Shown one piece after another: positions 1-13,273 of a stretch of DNA of 64,000 nt. How positions within the stretch are numbered: the stretch's first letter is position 1; each line of letters begins with the position of its first letter. Under the pieces are notes generated by a model. It was not told where the DNA came from. It did not search any database and worked only from the letters and a program-made list of their open reading frames with translations. Source of the stretch: Rhynochetos jubatus (Eukaryota; Chordata; Aves; Eurypygiformes; Rhynochetidae); the NCBI GenBank assembly GCA_027574665.1, contig CM050653.1, positions 44,528,118 to 44,592,117 on the forward strand, given 5' to 3'. The position numbers and the translations under genes were made by a program.

Positions 1-3000
1 TACCAGTACCTTTAGATGAGTGTATCAGAGAAGATGAAAATCTTTTGAGGTCTGACAAAATATTTTTAGTTACATTACATGCAAGATACACAAATCTTCT
101 TGGCTTCTGCTATGCGCAGGAGTCAACATATGGCTTCCCTCAGTAACGCTCCAGATGCTCCTAACATCTAGAATTTATGTTATCTCTGTTGTTGATAGAT
201 TTTTTTTTTTAATTAATTACAAAGAATCCAACAATACTAATTTGACCATTTTTCATATGGAAATATGATCTTTATAATGTAAAGCTTTAAGGTCCGTGCC
301 TATAGAAGCATGAGAAAAGACATCAATGGTGCTTATATAAATTCAGGAAAAAACTGTTACCTAAGTATTACGACTTGCATTTAGGTCCTTACTGTTACAT
401 TTTGCTGTAGAAAAGTTAGATATTGGTTTCTGTTCCAGATGTGTGGGTTTTTTTCTGTCTTTCTTTTTCAAGGTACACTGTATATCTTGAGTTACTCTAA
501 GACCAGGAATTCACAAAGAGATCACATATTATCATCTATGTGAGGAATAATGTGGTCTGAAGAGAAGTCTTGTTATTCCCTTGCAAAGATTAGTAATTAA
601 TTTATTGAAAAATAAACTTTCTCTTGGAAATGAAACCCTGACAAACTTATCACATGAAATCATCCATCATTTCCTGAAATACATCGTTATCTCTTCATGC
701 CTGACTTCTGTTTCTGCCACAGAAAGAATAAACCAAATTTATTTGACGCTTTTTTTTGAGAAGCCCAATATTTTTTATTATGAATACAGCCTTAAAATAT
801 GTATTTCTGTCTCTCTTTTGTCATGCGTAATAATAATACACCTCGGCAATTTAGGTGTTGTATTGGCCACAAATATCTTCCTGTTGTTCAGTTCCAAACT
901 GAACACTTTGCCTTATATACCTGATCTGTTACATACATCAGAATCTGGCTGTGAGATGGTGTTGTCAATCTGAACCTGCCTTCAGAAGTCCTGGGGTTCA
1001 GTCAAATATCCCTGATTAGCAACTGGCTTTTTTTTTTAGGTCTTCACCCTAATTGCTTTTTACAGTTTATATAGATTACACATAACAAGATACTCTTAGA
1101 TCATTATTTAATTGTTACTGATTTTTGTAATGGTGATGGATCATACAGTAAAGGATTTCAGGCAGGGAAGTTTAATACTACCAATAATAACTAAAACGAT
1201 ACAATAATAACTAGAATCATAATTTCAGATGATTTAAAGCTGGCTTGACAATTGCAAATAGTATTTGTGGTGTTGCTTTTAATATAAAGTGATTATAATT
1301 AATTTTACATGATGCAATTAGAAGCACTGCTTTAAAGATAAAAATCAGAACACCCTCCCTTCCAATATTAAAAAAATTAAGGTTCTAATCCATTAAAACT
1401 ATAACCTTAGCAGTAACTATTACTTTTATTTGTAATCCCACTCATTTCACCAGGATGTTTCTTCTAAATAAATACACATCTGCATTTATAGGAACTCTGT
1501 ATACAAGGCATGTATCCTTATATGGCATATAGGGCAAAATAATAACTTTAGTAACTTTCAGTGATTAGTCTCCTAATGTTAATCATAGACATTATTTAGA
1601 ATTCTTGTAAGCATCTACAGAATTGTGTCTGTACACAAAACATTTTTAAAATACAGTATCCCTGAGTGATGTAGGAGCTCAAACATCATAAATCTCAATT
1701 TTGATAGATTGGTTTATGTAGGCTGTTATAAGATTTTTTAACTTTTTTTTTTTTTTTTTTTTCTTTGGAGGGTAGTTATTCAGTTCTGTAAGGCAGAATG
1801 TGGTATTGGTTTATACTTTTCAGTGTGGTTGAAAGGCATGTTTTGAGTCCTGAAGTAAATTCTCACCCAAACACCAAAGGGTGTGACTGGTTTTGATTGA
1901 TCCAGGCTTGGCACAATCAAGGAAGTGGTACAATGTCTTATGAAATATACCTTCTTTATCACGGAGATGTTGACTGCACTCTGTGGTGCAGACTATAAAA
2001 CTGTGGAAAGCAGTGACATACTTTATTCATTTAGGACACGGCACTATCAGATGCTGATGATGAAAAGTAGCAGCCCTGATACCCTCCTTATCACAATACT
2101 GTAATTGATTATCAACTTGTCAAAACGTGGGTAAGACTGCTCTGAATAAATAAAATATCACTGTCTTCTGAATAAAATAGTTTAAAAGTGAAGACCCTTT
2201 TTTGTAGCTCTAATAAGGTCACACAGACATGAACAGCTGTGATTGTTTGTCTTTGAATGTGATTCACTGATTCTTGTGTCACTTTTTGAGTTGATCTGCT
2301 TATGTGACCCTTTATATTAAGATCATGATTTTCAGCTTGTAGAGATTATCCTATTTCTCTATTCAAGAAAAAAAAGGTAATAAAGTGTAAAGCGTAAAAA
2401 TACCAAGGAGCAGCCATAATTAAAGTTATAGAAAAATAGCAAAATCCTCCCAAGAAACAGGAGGGTGATTTGGTTTGGGGTTTTTTTGTACTTTTTTTCC
2501 TTTCAAATTTGTAGTTTCTTGTCTTGCCTCCAAGAGCTCTATTCAAACTTACTATATAAAATGTCATGCCATCAAATCTTCAGTTTCTCTGGAACACGAC
2601 ATGAAGTATGGACATTTCCCTGTGTCTTCTTATGAATGCATGTGCAGTCAATCACTTTGTCACTTCCTCTACTATAAAAATATCATTGTAATTCATGCTG
2701 AAGATCATATTGGTAGAACTGTGACATTGCAGTGTTTGTACAGTTCTTGTACCTCTGAATTTCACATCTTTAAAAAAAGTAATTCACATAAAACTTCCTG
2801 TCAACTTTATGAAAATGATCAACATTTGTGAAAGAAAAGTGTGTTTCTAATTTAGAGGAGGTTTTGATTCAAAAAATGGATTCTCAAAATCAAATTACTG
2901 TGTTTTGTAAAATAGGATTTTATTGATGTCTTAGTACTTATATCTGTAAAAACATTCTTCATGAGAGAATCACCAAAAAAAGTCAGTATATGCACTAGAA

Positions 3001-4481
3001 AATAATCTTGTCTTTTCATGGGGAAAAAAAAACCCTTATGCTTTCATATTTTTTTCCATATTTGAATTATGTAGTTAGCATTTCTATTGTTATTAATGGT
3101 AGGCATATACTTTGCCAACGACATAAAAGCGTTCTTTTTACTCTTGTGGTAACATCAAAAACTTAAATAGCTTTTCAAATTTGAAAACATATTATTTGAT
3201 TTGATTTGGTGTGCTTAATTTTGTATTCTGCTGGTTAAGCAACAGACCTACAATTATCTGACAGAGGCTGCCTTCTTGACATTTTCCAGCCTATTTTTTA
3301 TCCTCAAGTAGAGCTGTGTATTTTGCATAAGCTTTAGATAATCATGTAAACTAGTTGCATCACAGAAGTATTTTTAGTTCAAATTCAAATACATTGAGGG
3401 TTGCATACATGAGCTTAAAATAGTTTTTGCAAATCTTCTCATCTAATGTCTATCTTCATCTGATTTAAATTGTTCTTGAATCTCTTTCCCTCACCTTCTC
3501 TATCAAGGCAAAATCTACTTAAATTTAAATACATAAAAATATGTGAGCCACTTGGAATATAACTGCAGAAATTCAAGTATTGACATAGTGTATGATATTT
3601 AATCCATACTTTCCTGTATGTACTTCATCCTCACTCCCAGCATTAGGTGGAAATCATGTGCAACAGTTCTGCTAGGGCAAAGCAGTGGGGCTCTTCCAAA
3701 CAGTTATTTGTACAAGTGTTGAAATGTTCAGTGTCCTCGGTGGTTTGAGTTTCTGGTACAGTTTTCTCTGAAAATGCCGGGTGCACTCTAAAATGTCTTA
3801 CAGTTCTTTCTAAGGGTTAATGTTAATCACTACTGAATAGCTCTTTTTCTTAACATTGTGGTGAATAGCAGAAGTGTTTTCAGTTTTCTTATAGGACCAA
3901 AATACAGATTTACGGAACTGTCAGGAACAAGAAATGCTAGCTGTAGATCATACTTATTCAGCTCAGGCCGAAGCATTTGACGTATAATAAGTTGTGCATG
4001 CACAGAACATTTTACAGATGAGTATTTCTCTCTCTTCTTCAGCTGTCAGCTCAGATACCTCATCATATATCATTATCACTTCTAGCAATGACACTGGAAC
4101 ATCTTGAGTAGTAGTATACTTACTGTGCACATATGTGGTAGTTACCTCCCTATAGAGTATTCCAAAGGCATAGCCACCTCATTTAAGGATTAAAATAGCT
4201 TACTTCCTTCTTATATCATAAATAAGCCAAGTTTGTATTGGTGCTTAACTTGTTCAACTCCTTCTTGTGAGAGGAGAGTACGAAGGGGTCATCATACTGC
4301 ACTGACAGCTAAAGGTATCCTTTGCACGTAAATACCCTTTAGAAAATATTATGCTAATTTAGCAATGAAGTAAACATGTACCCCAGGGATTTAAATTCTC
4401 AGATAAGGTCAATTTCATATCTCACAGCATGGGAGGGGGGGAGAGTTTTCTAAATTGCACACTTCTTAATATTCTGAAGAG
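1..4481. other. Non-coding AT-rich unique sequence
   Basis: No gene or recognisable mobile element is seen here. The longest open frames (for example 581-973 and 2475-2831 on the plus strand) have compositions expected of AT-rich non-coding DNA, rich in Leu, Ser, Ile, Phe, Cys and His, and match no family I know. The interval holds a 20-nt T run at 1743-1762. A long pyrimidine tract at 448-469 runs into AAG then GTA at 470-475. The rest is ordinary AT-rich sequence. Confidence 0.7.
1743..1762. repeat. Poly-T homopolymer (20 nt)
   Basis: Twenty uninterrupted T residues were counted directly. Such a run can be the reverse-strand poly-A tail of a retroposed sequence, but the DNA to its right resembles no SINE or processed transcript I know, so only the simple repeat is claimed. 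Confidence 0.85.
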
Positions 4482-4625
4482 TACCAGGCACTGAAAGTCA
4501 GGCTTTGGAAGGTATTAGGATGCCCAGAGATCCAAATAGCTACCTTTGGGTTACAAAGGACACCTAGCTGCTTTGACAGGTACAGAAGGAGTTGTCCTTC
4601 AGTTTGTGTTAGGCATCTAACTTGA
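4482..4625. repeat. Possible ancient interspersed repeat relic (aggcacctaac type)
   Basis: The segment contains several degraded copies of an aggcacctaa-like word (taggatgccca, gacacctagctg, ttaggcatctaac) around a block reading like 'ccaaatagctacctttggg'. This resembles an old repeat motif I have seen in reptile and bird DNA, where aggcacctaac blocks recur in opposing orientation. I cannot name the family, and divergence is high. A RepeatMasker run against an archosaur library would settle it. Confidence 0.3.
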
Positions 4626-5638
4626 CTGTTTTTGTGAATTACGCATAACGTTTATCTGCATTTTAGAGCGCCTATTAAAATTAAACCACATTTTTTAAAT
4701 TTAGCTTTCAATCTCCCAATGTGAAACCCCTGTCTGACCTACTAATGTGTCTGAAAATCTGGTCCCTGTTACAGTCATTGAACTGTCAGGAAAATTGTAT
4801 TCCATTTGCTGCAGACTCTAAGTGTACTCCAGCATACTCCAAGTGTAATGTTCTCTGCACTTGAACTGTCTTTGTGCATATGGAAGTTTGAATTAATTTT
4901 ATGATTTTGAAATGCTCAGTGCTTATTGTTGGTAATGAAGGGAGAAAGGGTTTTGTAGAGAAGGTAAAACTGATGATAGAGGTATGAACTATTCATCTCT
5001 TAATTGTTCCCAGTTACTGCTGGCTAGAGGAGTTTGTTTGATCTGGATTAGAGATTATTTGGTTGTTTGTCCAATGGATACCCAAATTAGAACCATCAGA
5101 TTAACTTCCTATGAAATCCTAAGAAATAAACAGCAAAGACTTTGTTAGAGTAGTTGTAACTGGCATTGGTAACAAAATTATATGTAAACATTTAATAATG
5201 TAAAATATGTGTATGTTAATTGTAGCTATTCAAATATTGATAAACAGCTGTAATCTTAATTCCGTGTTTTTTTCATGACTGAATAAAACAGCTTGACAAT
5301 CTTTAAACATTTTAGATACCAGAAATTTTGTAATTTATAGTAAACATATACTTACTTTTCTATAAGTTCTTTTAATATCCATATAAACGTTCCTAAGGAC
5401 TACATGATCTGCTGAACAGGGGAGAATGACTAGAGAAGTGCACTCTATCAGTGTGAAAATATAGTTTCTTTTCTTTGTGTGTTTGTTCAAAGAGTAAATA
5501 TTAGAACTAGTAAATTCAGGTTTGCAAGTGCAATTGGAATAAAATAAGAAGGAAGGTAAAGAAGAAATATTTTACTTGTAAGAGGGCATAGAAATTAGAC
5601 ATATTTTGTATGCTTATATGTAAGCATAGTAACTTTTA

Positions 5639-5670
5639 AAATATAATTTATTACAAATATAATTTATTAA
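5639..5670. repeat. Tandem duplication, 16 bp x 2
   Basis: Two adjacent 16-bp copies of aaatataatttattac differ only at the last base. A small 8-bp inverted repeat (tatgctta / taagcata, 4-nt spacer) lies just upstream at 5609-5628. This looks like ordinary slippage in AT-rich DNA. Confidence 0.75.
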
Positions 5671-6149
5671 CAATCTAATTTCTCAGGGACTTTATAAAAC
5701 CTTTCTTTGATCCTTTGAAAACTCAGAAGGATGAAATTTTTTCCCTGCTATGATTGTGGATTTTCACACCTGCACTAAATGATGTAAAGTAATTGTGCCA
5801 GGCTCAAGAAAAAAAAAAAAAGTCAATTCTTTCAATTGTTCTTCCTAAAATTATTTTTCTGATGTAGTGCTCAGACTGAAAAAGTGATATAAATCCTGTT
5901 CTTCATATATTGATGTTCTTGGGGAACTGTATGCCACATCTTTCCAAACAAAAGGTTAAGGCTCAGCTGAGTGACATCCATGTGTCCACTTTTGAAAATA
6001 AAATTAAACTTTTTGCATTGATATCCCTGGTTCTCCCCTATTTAAAGTTTTTAAGTAGTACCAAAGGGGGGCTGAAACAAAGATTAAATGTCGTAAGTGG
6101 TTGAATTAATACTCGTGGTGGCTTACTTTGAAAGTCATTTTGGTGGCTT

Positions 6150-6300
6150 TACTCCATTTGGTCTTTACCTGAATAAATGCAGCAGACTAAACTGGTAAAT
6201 AGCAGTCTAGTACAAATAATAACCAGCTGATCTCAGAACACTAATTAATGCTGCAAAGCAGCTGTACTGCAAATTGCAAGGAAATGAATTAAGAATAGGA
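6150..6300. promoter_or_regulatory. Candidate conserved non-coding element
   Basis: The stretch has few homopolymers and is dense in words typical of homeodomain and bHLH sites, including CAGCTG near 6226 and ACTAATTAATGC near 6240-6251. It lies in gene-free DNA. The call rests only on texture. No conservation test was possible, so it is an inference. Confidence 0.2.
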
Positions 6301-7483
6301 GGGGAAGCTTTATTTACTTTTCTGTATGAGTTCTTACTTATGGGGTGTATAACCAATTTGCTGTTATTTTGCCACAGCCACCTTGTATTTCACTGAATTC
6401 TAATGCTTAGAGATGGAAAGTGTATTCCTTTTAAGCTGTGAGAATTTCAGGACAGATGGGTGAACAGAGAACATCACTGACTTGCATTCTTTGAATACCA
6501 TCTGGTTAGCAAATACTAGCAGGATGGAAGGAACATTTGTCCCTTAGCTGGCCCTGTATTGTCCCAGGATACACATTAGACTGGTGTGGTCCAGGGTCAC
6601 GTACATCCAGTGTTGCAGGAACAATGATCATCTTCATAGGTGTGAGAAATTCTCAATGATAGGGAAGGCAGCTATAGGAAGATTTAATAGTCCTGCCAAA
6701 ATCCCAGGCAGCTGTTGGTGTCTGGAGCTCATATATGTGGGACGTACAGATTATGACTTCTGAATTCATCTTGCCAACACTGAGTGCAGACAGACTCTTG
6801 GTTAACTAACCAGTCCAATTATTACTTGGATTTGAAGTAGGAAGAAGGCTTTGTCTGGACTGGTAGAAGAAAAAAACATGTGTTAGGCTGTGTAAGGCAA
6901 ACTTTGTTCTACACTACTGCTGCCCTCTGCATCAGGAATCCTGATTCCCTGACAAATTAGCTGAAAACAAACAGAAAAACGTGTTTCTGCAGGCAGGTGG
7001 GGTATGAAGCTGTGCTCCTACTGTCTGGTTCATTCCCTGCTTTCCCCCTATCATCTTAAACCTTTTTCCAAGGGTCAGACCAGCACACAGACGTTGCAGC
7101 CCGCGTCAGCTGGGTGCCAGTGGGTGCCTGGCCTCATGCCACAACACAGACACATCTCACTGACCTATGCTAATGGCACAAAGGTGGTGAAATTGCTCTT
7201 TCTCTGCCGACTCACCAGTAAATTCACACCCAACCGTGAACAAGTCTTAACAGGGGTGTAGAAGGCGGGTTAGTGAGAGAGCAGCCTTCTCAGTGCACAT
7301 CAGATTATGAAAGAAAGATGTGTGAGGTCAGATCAAGCTATTTCATAAGGATGATTTGATTAAGGCTGGGCTATGGCTGAGCTAGATGGGGCAAGAGATG
7401 GTCTGGACAGTTTTGCCATTAATTTAAGTGGGAGCACAATCTTCTGCCGGCCTGTTATCTTTATCATTTATAGTTTGTAATTT

Positions 7484-7650
7484 CATTATTAAAGCGAGCT
7501 GTTTGCTGAAGATCAGAGGCAGAATTTCTATCGATTATTATAGAGCTAGTACTTTATCTTGGCCTCTTGTTTAAATATAAGCTTGTTTATTAGCTGTCAA
7601 GCAGGTATGCACTCAAGTATATAAATAGCATTAAGAAAAAATGTATCTAG
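7484..7650. promoter_or_regulatory. Candidate conserved non-coding element with TATA-like word
   Basis: This balanced, non-repetitive stretch contains ATCGATTATTAT, a run of homeodomain-like words and, at about 7619-7629, a tatataaatag-type TATA word. No gene or transposon is seen here. An enhancer or a distal promoter is possible, but this is inferred from texture only. Confidence 0.2.
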
Positions 7651-8439
7651 CTTTTAAAAAACCTAAGTTCACTTCCTGTGTGAAAATAAATTTCCTTTGA
7701 AGATTGTTAGTATTCAGCAGATTAAGCTGTTTCATTTTTGTCAGGTTTTCACTTTACTACCTTTTTAACGGCAAGATAAAATAGCCATTGAAAGTACAGT
7801 CATAATGAAATGGCACAATATAAATAGATGACTTTCATCATAATGCACTGTTTTTAGAAATGTTCGTAATTTAAACGATTATGTTCCTTGACTTCTCACC
7901 AATTAAGTTAGTCATCTAGGGACTGTGAATTTTAATGAGAAAGCTGAATGGTCTTTTGCAGATATGATCTATTGGCAGGGACACAATCAAACAAGAGAAG
8001 GTTTAATCTCTTCTTTTCCTCTTATGTCTTTAAGTATCATGAAAAAGGATAAGAGAAAAAATGTAAGTGGCAGAAGAAACAAAATTGCTGTACAGAAATG
8101 CTTTATAGTTTTATGTAGATTGGATATATTAAAAAAATCTTTGCTTACTACCCCTTGAAATCAGCATGATAGGTTTAAAAGATACAAGAGATGTTAAACA
8201 TACCCATGAGAAAATTAAAATTGGAAGCGAACTGTAGCCAATAGCTGTTACACTCTGATTATTCCGACAGTTCTAATGAACCTTTTTACAAAAAATTTGG
8301 ATCTGGAATCATAAAGAAAAAAAAAATTAAATAGGAGTGACATGAGATACTTCAGATGGTAAACTGGGGTCTGTGTATCTACCTTTCAATGGACAAACCA
8401 GAACCCCCCCAGGGATTAGAATTAGATTAGCTAAATGCC

Positions 8440-8660
8440 TAACAGCTGTCTCACAGGCATGAGACTAGATAAAGCAACCAAGCTGTAAATCTGTGCAAAC
8501 TGCATGAAAGGCTGCATAATGCAAATTGATTAGTTTAGGACTTGCATTAATGTGGTTGTGAATAAAAATAACCCACCAACAAATCCTCTCCTAATTTTAA
8601 CAGCTACTGAAGAGAAAAACTTAACAGATGGATCATTATGAGGTATAAGTCTACAATGAA
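8440..8660. promoter_or_regulatory. Candidate conserved non-coding element with POU octamer
   Basis: A perfect octamer ATGCAAAT (about 8519-8526) is followed at once by TGATTAG, a homeodomain-type word. CAGCTG and several TAAT words lie nearby. Octamer plus homeodomain spacing of this kind occurs in neural and developmental enhancers. Conservation was not tested. Confidence 0.25.
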
Positions 8661-9059
8661 TTTACATTGTGATCAAAGAAAAACCCTGAATTACTAATCC
8701 CTATGAAGTAAGAGTTCTAATCTCCATGAGGAAAGACAAATATTTGAGGTTTTAACTTTATTGATAGGTGGCTTTCATGGAATGCCAATGCCCTTTGCAT
8801 TTTTTTAAAATGTATGAACACCTATTGATTTACATTCAAAGATGGAATATGTGATGTGGCACACACCTCAGTAGATAGATTGTAAAATATTGAAATGTAA
8901 CCTATGGTAACTATTGAGACCAATTAGTTTTCTGCAGTATCAAGATTATAACATTTGAAATTACGAATGACAGGAGCACTGATTTCATTATTTTAATTTC
9001 TTAAACCTACAGAACCTAATGTTGAATCTGTTTCATAATATTTCTTGTCTACTCAAAAT

Positions 9060-9200
9060 TATATGTCTTTTATTCAATGGAAGTTTTCACAGAAAAATAA
9101 ATGTCATTTAATGAGCGCTTAATTTGTAAGGCGTTTGTGAGCTGTAAAATGTTACGTCATAACTATTCAAGAAATAATAACCATGAGATGATAAAAATGC
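9060..9200. promoter_or_regulatory. Candidate conserved non-coding element with CRE/PAR-bZIP word
   Basis: The stretch contains TTACGTCA, a CREB/ATF or PAR-bZIP type site, at about 9153-9160, and CpG dinucleotides in gagcgctt and aggcgttt. CpGs kept in an AT-rich non-island region hint at constraint. No repeat similarity is recognised. This is an inference from motif and texture. Confidence 0.25.
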
Positions 9201-12200
9201 AGTAAGATCAGTGACCTATATTCTTTCTTTAAATGCTATCCCTTCATATCATATTACTCTTTATGTATGGACTGCTATATTAATATTAATGAGGATTTGT
9301 TCTGAGCCATATACTGAAAGTGAAGTTTCATCAGATTGTCAGGCTCTTGGCTGCACCTCCGTGCATGAAGTGCTGAGTACTCAAAGCTTTGGGCGCTGAG
9401 TAATATGCCTCTGCAATGTTTTTGAATTCAGATAGATAGAAAATTTTTCTGCCTATTTTTAGAGTCAGCCAGAAGTCATGTAGACGTAGCTTGCGTAAAA
9501 GTAAAGCCCAAGGTAATAGGATGTACTGAAACAGGTGATAATGCAGCCATATATCTTCTGACTAGGTAGAGCAGAACCAGAATAAATTCATGTTTCCTAA
9601 GTGCTCACAGCCACAGAGCACATAGGTACCTACCCCACCTACATGCACTGAGAATTCATGATCTAAGGATTTCTCTGCTATTACCCCTGTTGTGCGGCCT
9701 GATATGTTTTATGTGTTTTTAGAAATGTATTTTCTGACTGGACTGCTGAAAACCACTGTTCTTTAAATCACTTGTTGTCCCTGGAGTTGGATCGTTCACC
9801 CAATTTAAGAAATATTATCTTGAAGAAACTAAAAGGGTATCACAATCCTTAAATATGGGGCACTATAGTAATAGAGCACCTGTAATCACTGTTCTAAAGC
9901 CAATCCACTATGTATGCGATACTTAAATCCTCATTAGACTTGAATCAGATTTCCATCAGTGATGACAGTATTCACTGGCCTATAGATAGTTCTGGTCTCT
10001 CTGCTCTAACAGGCACTGAATTAATACAATATTTCCATTATTCTAATGTGAAGAAGGAAGTACAGAATTGTATTTCAACTTTCAACATTTTACACAACCA
10101 AAAATCAGTATAGTTTCAAATATTTTGGATTTCTGTCAGTGTTTCTGTTACAGAAGTAGTAGTTGTTAAGTTTGGATTGTAACTCATGAATGAAAACATT
10201 ACAACCTCATTAATCCTTATTCAGATGACAGTTAATATCACAACAAACCTTATTCCAACCTGTTGGTTTGAGTATTTGTGTACTGTACCCCTGTTGAGGA
10301 GAAAATGTAGTCTTCTGCTTCTTAGAGGAATGTTTGAGCCATCAGTATGCTAGGTGATGGCTGGGTATCTCAGGTCTTGTTCACTGTATTTTGGGGTGTA
10401 ATTGCAGTAACTCGACAATTCAGTACAAATTTGTGAAGATACTTCATACAGGTGAAACTGAATTATGGAACAGAGTTCATGCAGTTTGGCATTCATTGCA
10501 AAACAAAACAAAACAACCAAATCCAAAACCTCAGAGAAGAACATAACAAATAATTCAGGATTTCTGCAAATGAAATAATGTATTTTGAAGCAGAGCTTCA
10601 TGCATGAAGCATAGATTGTGCATTTATTATGTTATATCAACATATAAAGCCAATAATTGAGGTCTTGTAGTGCTGCAACCTTTTAAAATTTCACATTGCT
10701 CAACTCACTGATTTTCTGTAGCAGTGGATTACACATATAGTTATATGTCATAGACTATTTTTCCCACATTTTTCCTAAGATTCAGTGATTTTTCTTCTGG
10801 TCAAAGGAACACACAGTCTGCTACAGCTTTATATCATCATTTCTTTCTGGTCAAGCTACAGGAAAGTAAAGAGAAAATTACAGTAAACAATCCTATTGGA
10901 GCACTCTGTGTCCTGAGCCCATAACTCACTAAGCATTCAGGCCATGTTACACAGACATTGGAAATGGACTTACAGGAAGTTATTTCCTAAATACAAGTCT
11001 CTGTTCTACCAGTCCTAACTTCAAGGACATGTTGATGGAGTCCCAGCAGTGGACTGAGATTTGAAGTGGTGGTATCTCACTCCTAGTAAAGGCAGCAAAG
11101 GAGACAAGGAAAAGTCACCAAATATTTCGTAAGTGAATTAACGCATTTGTGCTCTTGTTAAATCTTTTATTGTGCTGAAGTTTAGTGTGTCTTGGTATTG
11201 GGATATCAATCAACTTACCATGTGGGAAGGCTGGAGCCATTCCTTGCTGTCTGTTCTTCCTTTTTTCTTCTTCTTGTACAGTCTCTGACTGTATTACACC
11301 TTCTTGTTATTTTCACAGCGTGTGGGATATTTTACATATGTCATGTAAAAATTCTTTGTTCTCTTTGTGCTGTCCTAAAACCTCTTCTAGCCAGCTGTCA
11401 AGATTTAATTCCTGCAGTGATCCATAACAGACCATTTGTGATTTGTAGTCTGGGGGCCTCTGTTACCATTCTGTGTCTTCTCCAGACTGCTGCTGCTGTC
11501 TTGTGCTTGCTCTCTTGAGGGCCCTTGCTACAGTTTAATCTCCTGTCCTCGTCCCTGATTTGCAGGACAGACATCACTCATGTATCTTCTGTTAGTTCCT
11601 GGTATCAAACTTTTTCTCCCAAGGCTTGCAGAACATTCCACTTGCTGCTTGTTCTAAGAAAAGTTGGAGAACAACCTATACTGCTAGTAGCTTATCTCAG
11701 TCAAACTCCCAAAGTTTCTGAGGATCTCCATCTTTTTACCTAATTGTGTGTCACACAGCTGGTATCTTGGAGCATTCTGTAAAAAATACTTTGAAACATG
11801 ACTTTTTATGGGAAGTGATTATTCAGCATTATTTTTGCTGCTCTTGGCATCTGAGGTCAGCGCTGCCTTTGTAACAGAGCTTGAGAGGGTGATCCCATCA
11901 ATGCCAGCTCTTCTATCTGTCTCCTTTCTCAGTCCAAGCCTGATTCTTCTTAAAGTCAGTGATATTCTAGCATTGACTTCAAAGGGTTTTGAGTTGGTTA
12001 CTGGACATACCCTGCTGGGCAAAGGCCAAGAAGAAATCCTAGTGAAAGAGGGAGACATAAAAGGGGTTCCTGCTGATTGCTTGATACATTCATTCAGTAC
12101 ATGTGGATAGCTTCAAACAGCTGTTTCTGTGCCTCACATGCCTGTTAGCAAAGTGCTAACACTCCCAAGTTACACATACCAATTTAAGGTCAATGAAACA

Positions 12201-12803
12201 GGGCCTCTGAGATCTCTCCCATCCATGCGTGGTTTTATGTTCTCTGTTAGGATGACCATGAATTCATCTCTCTGAGTCAGCTTCTATATCTGAGTATTAA
12301 ATTAGAAAAATTTTTTGGTTGTGATGCTGAAAGTATTTAAGTATCATCTTGTGAAAGTAACTGGTAGGAAACGGGGGTTGTGAATAAATGAGAGATTCTG
12401 TTCTATGTCAAAACGTGCATCATGTGATGATATTTCAGAGAAATTAATATACTAGGTTGTACGGAAATATTATAGCATTTATATTGTTTCCTTGTGCATA
12501 CCTATTTATAAAATTGGGACAACTGCACAGGTAAAATGCACATACTTTTTTTAATGAGTGGCAAATGCCAATTTATGTCTTCTTCACCCCTTAGAAAAGA
12601 GCTTAATTATTTCAAACAATCCAATCAAGTCACAACTGAGGTGACATTGTTCTTCAAGGAATGCTGGAATACTTGAATTTAGGATTCCTGAGATTGAAGC
12701 CGGATTAGCTCTACTTGTGTGTTTCTTTACTTGCCTATGTTTACTTCATTCTCTTCTCACTAATCTCTTCTACAGATATTGCACCATAACAATATGTCCT
12801 TGA

Positions 12804-12819
12804 TTTTTTTTTTTTTTTT
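12804..12819. repeat. Poly-T homopolymer (16 nt)
   Basis: Sixteen T residues are followed by five C residues. This simple repeat has no attached element that I can recognise. Confidence 0.8.
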
Positions 12820-13273
12820 CCCCCAAGCTGATGGTTTGATGGGGAGAGAAGAATTTTTTTTAATCTCTTTTTTGCAGAACAAAAGTTAAAAAATTGTTAC
12901 TGATTGTTTCTACAGGAAAACAGAATGAAACAAAACAAAACTGTTTAAATGTAATTGCTTCTTCCATTGGGTCATTTTGTTTTTGGTTTTTTTTTTTATC
13001 TGGAAAGGTGATACCTTAATCAGCATTTTGCTTCATGGTAAGTATAGTATAAACTATAAAATTAAAGGAAGTTGTGTGTTCAAGCTTCTCATTTCCTTGT
13101 GTAAAAAGTAAAACCTCCACATTAAGGTCCTCTTGAAGGAGAGAACTCCCCAGAGAGCAAACATAATTGTGATAGTCTAGAATTACCTTTTATGACTTAA
13201 TTATTTCAGTTATATTGGAGTCTTACCATGGGTTTTAAAAACTGTCTATTCCAGTTTAGAGTTATTATTTTTA

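Larger units (their letters stand above)
4626..13273. other. Non-coding AT-rich sequence with candidate conserved elements
   Basis: No gene is recognised in this long interval. It includes a 16-bp tandem duplication near 5639-5670 and an (AAAAC)-like stretch around 10500-10517. Several enhancer-like stretches are listed separately. A pyrimidine-rich block at about 11180-12110 stays open for long distances, but its translation is Leu/Ser/Cys-rich and unfamiliar. A 16-nt T run lies at 12804-12819. Confidence 0.65.

Noticed and set aside
13020-13048. Strong donor-like site ATG-gtaagtatag
   Set aside because: The only nearby acceptor (ctacag, about 12916) would define a segment with stops in it, so no coding exon is supported. 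Lone donor matches are common.
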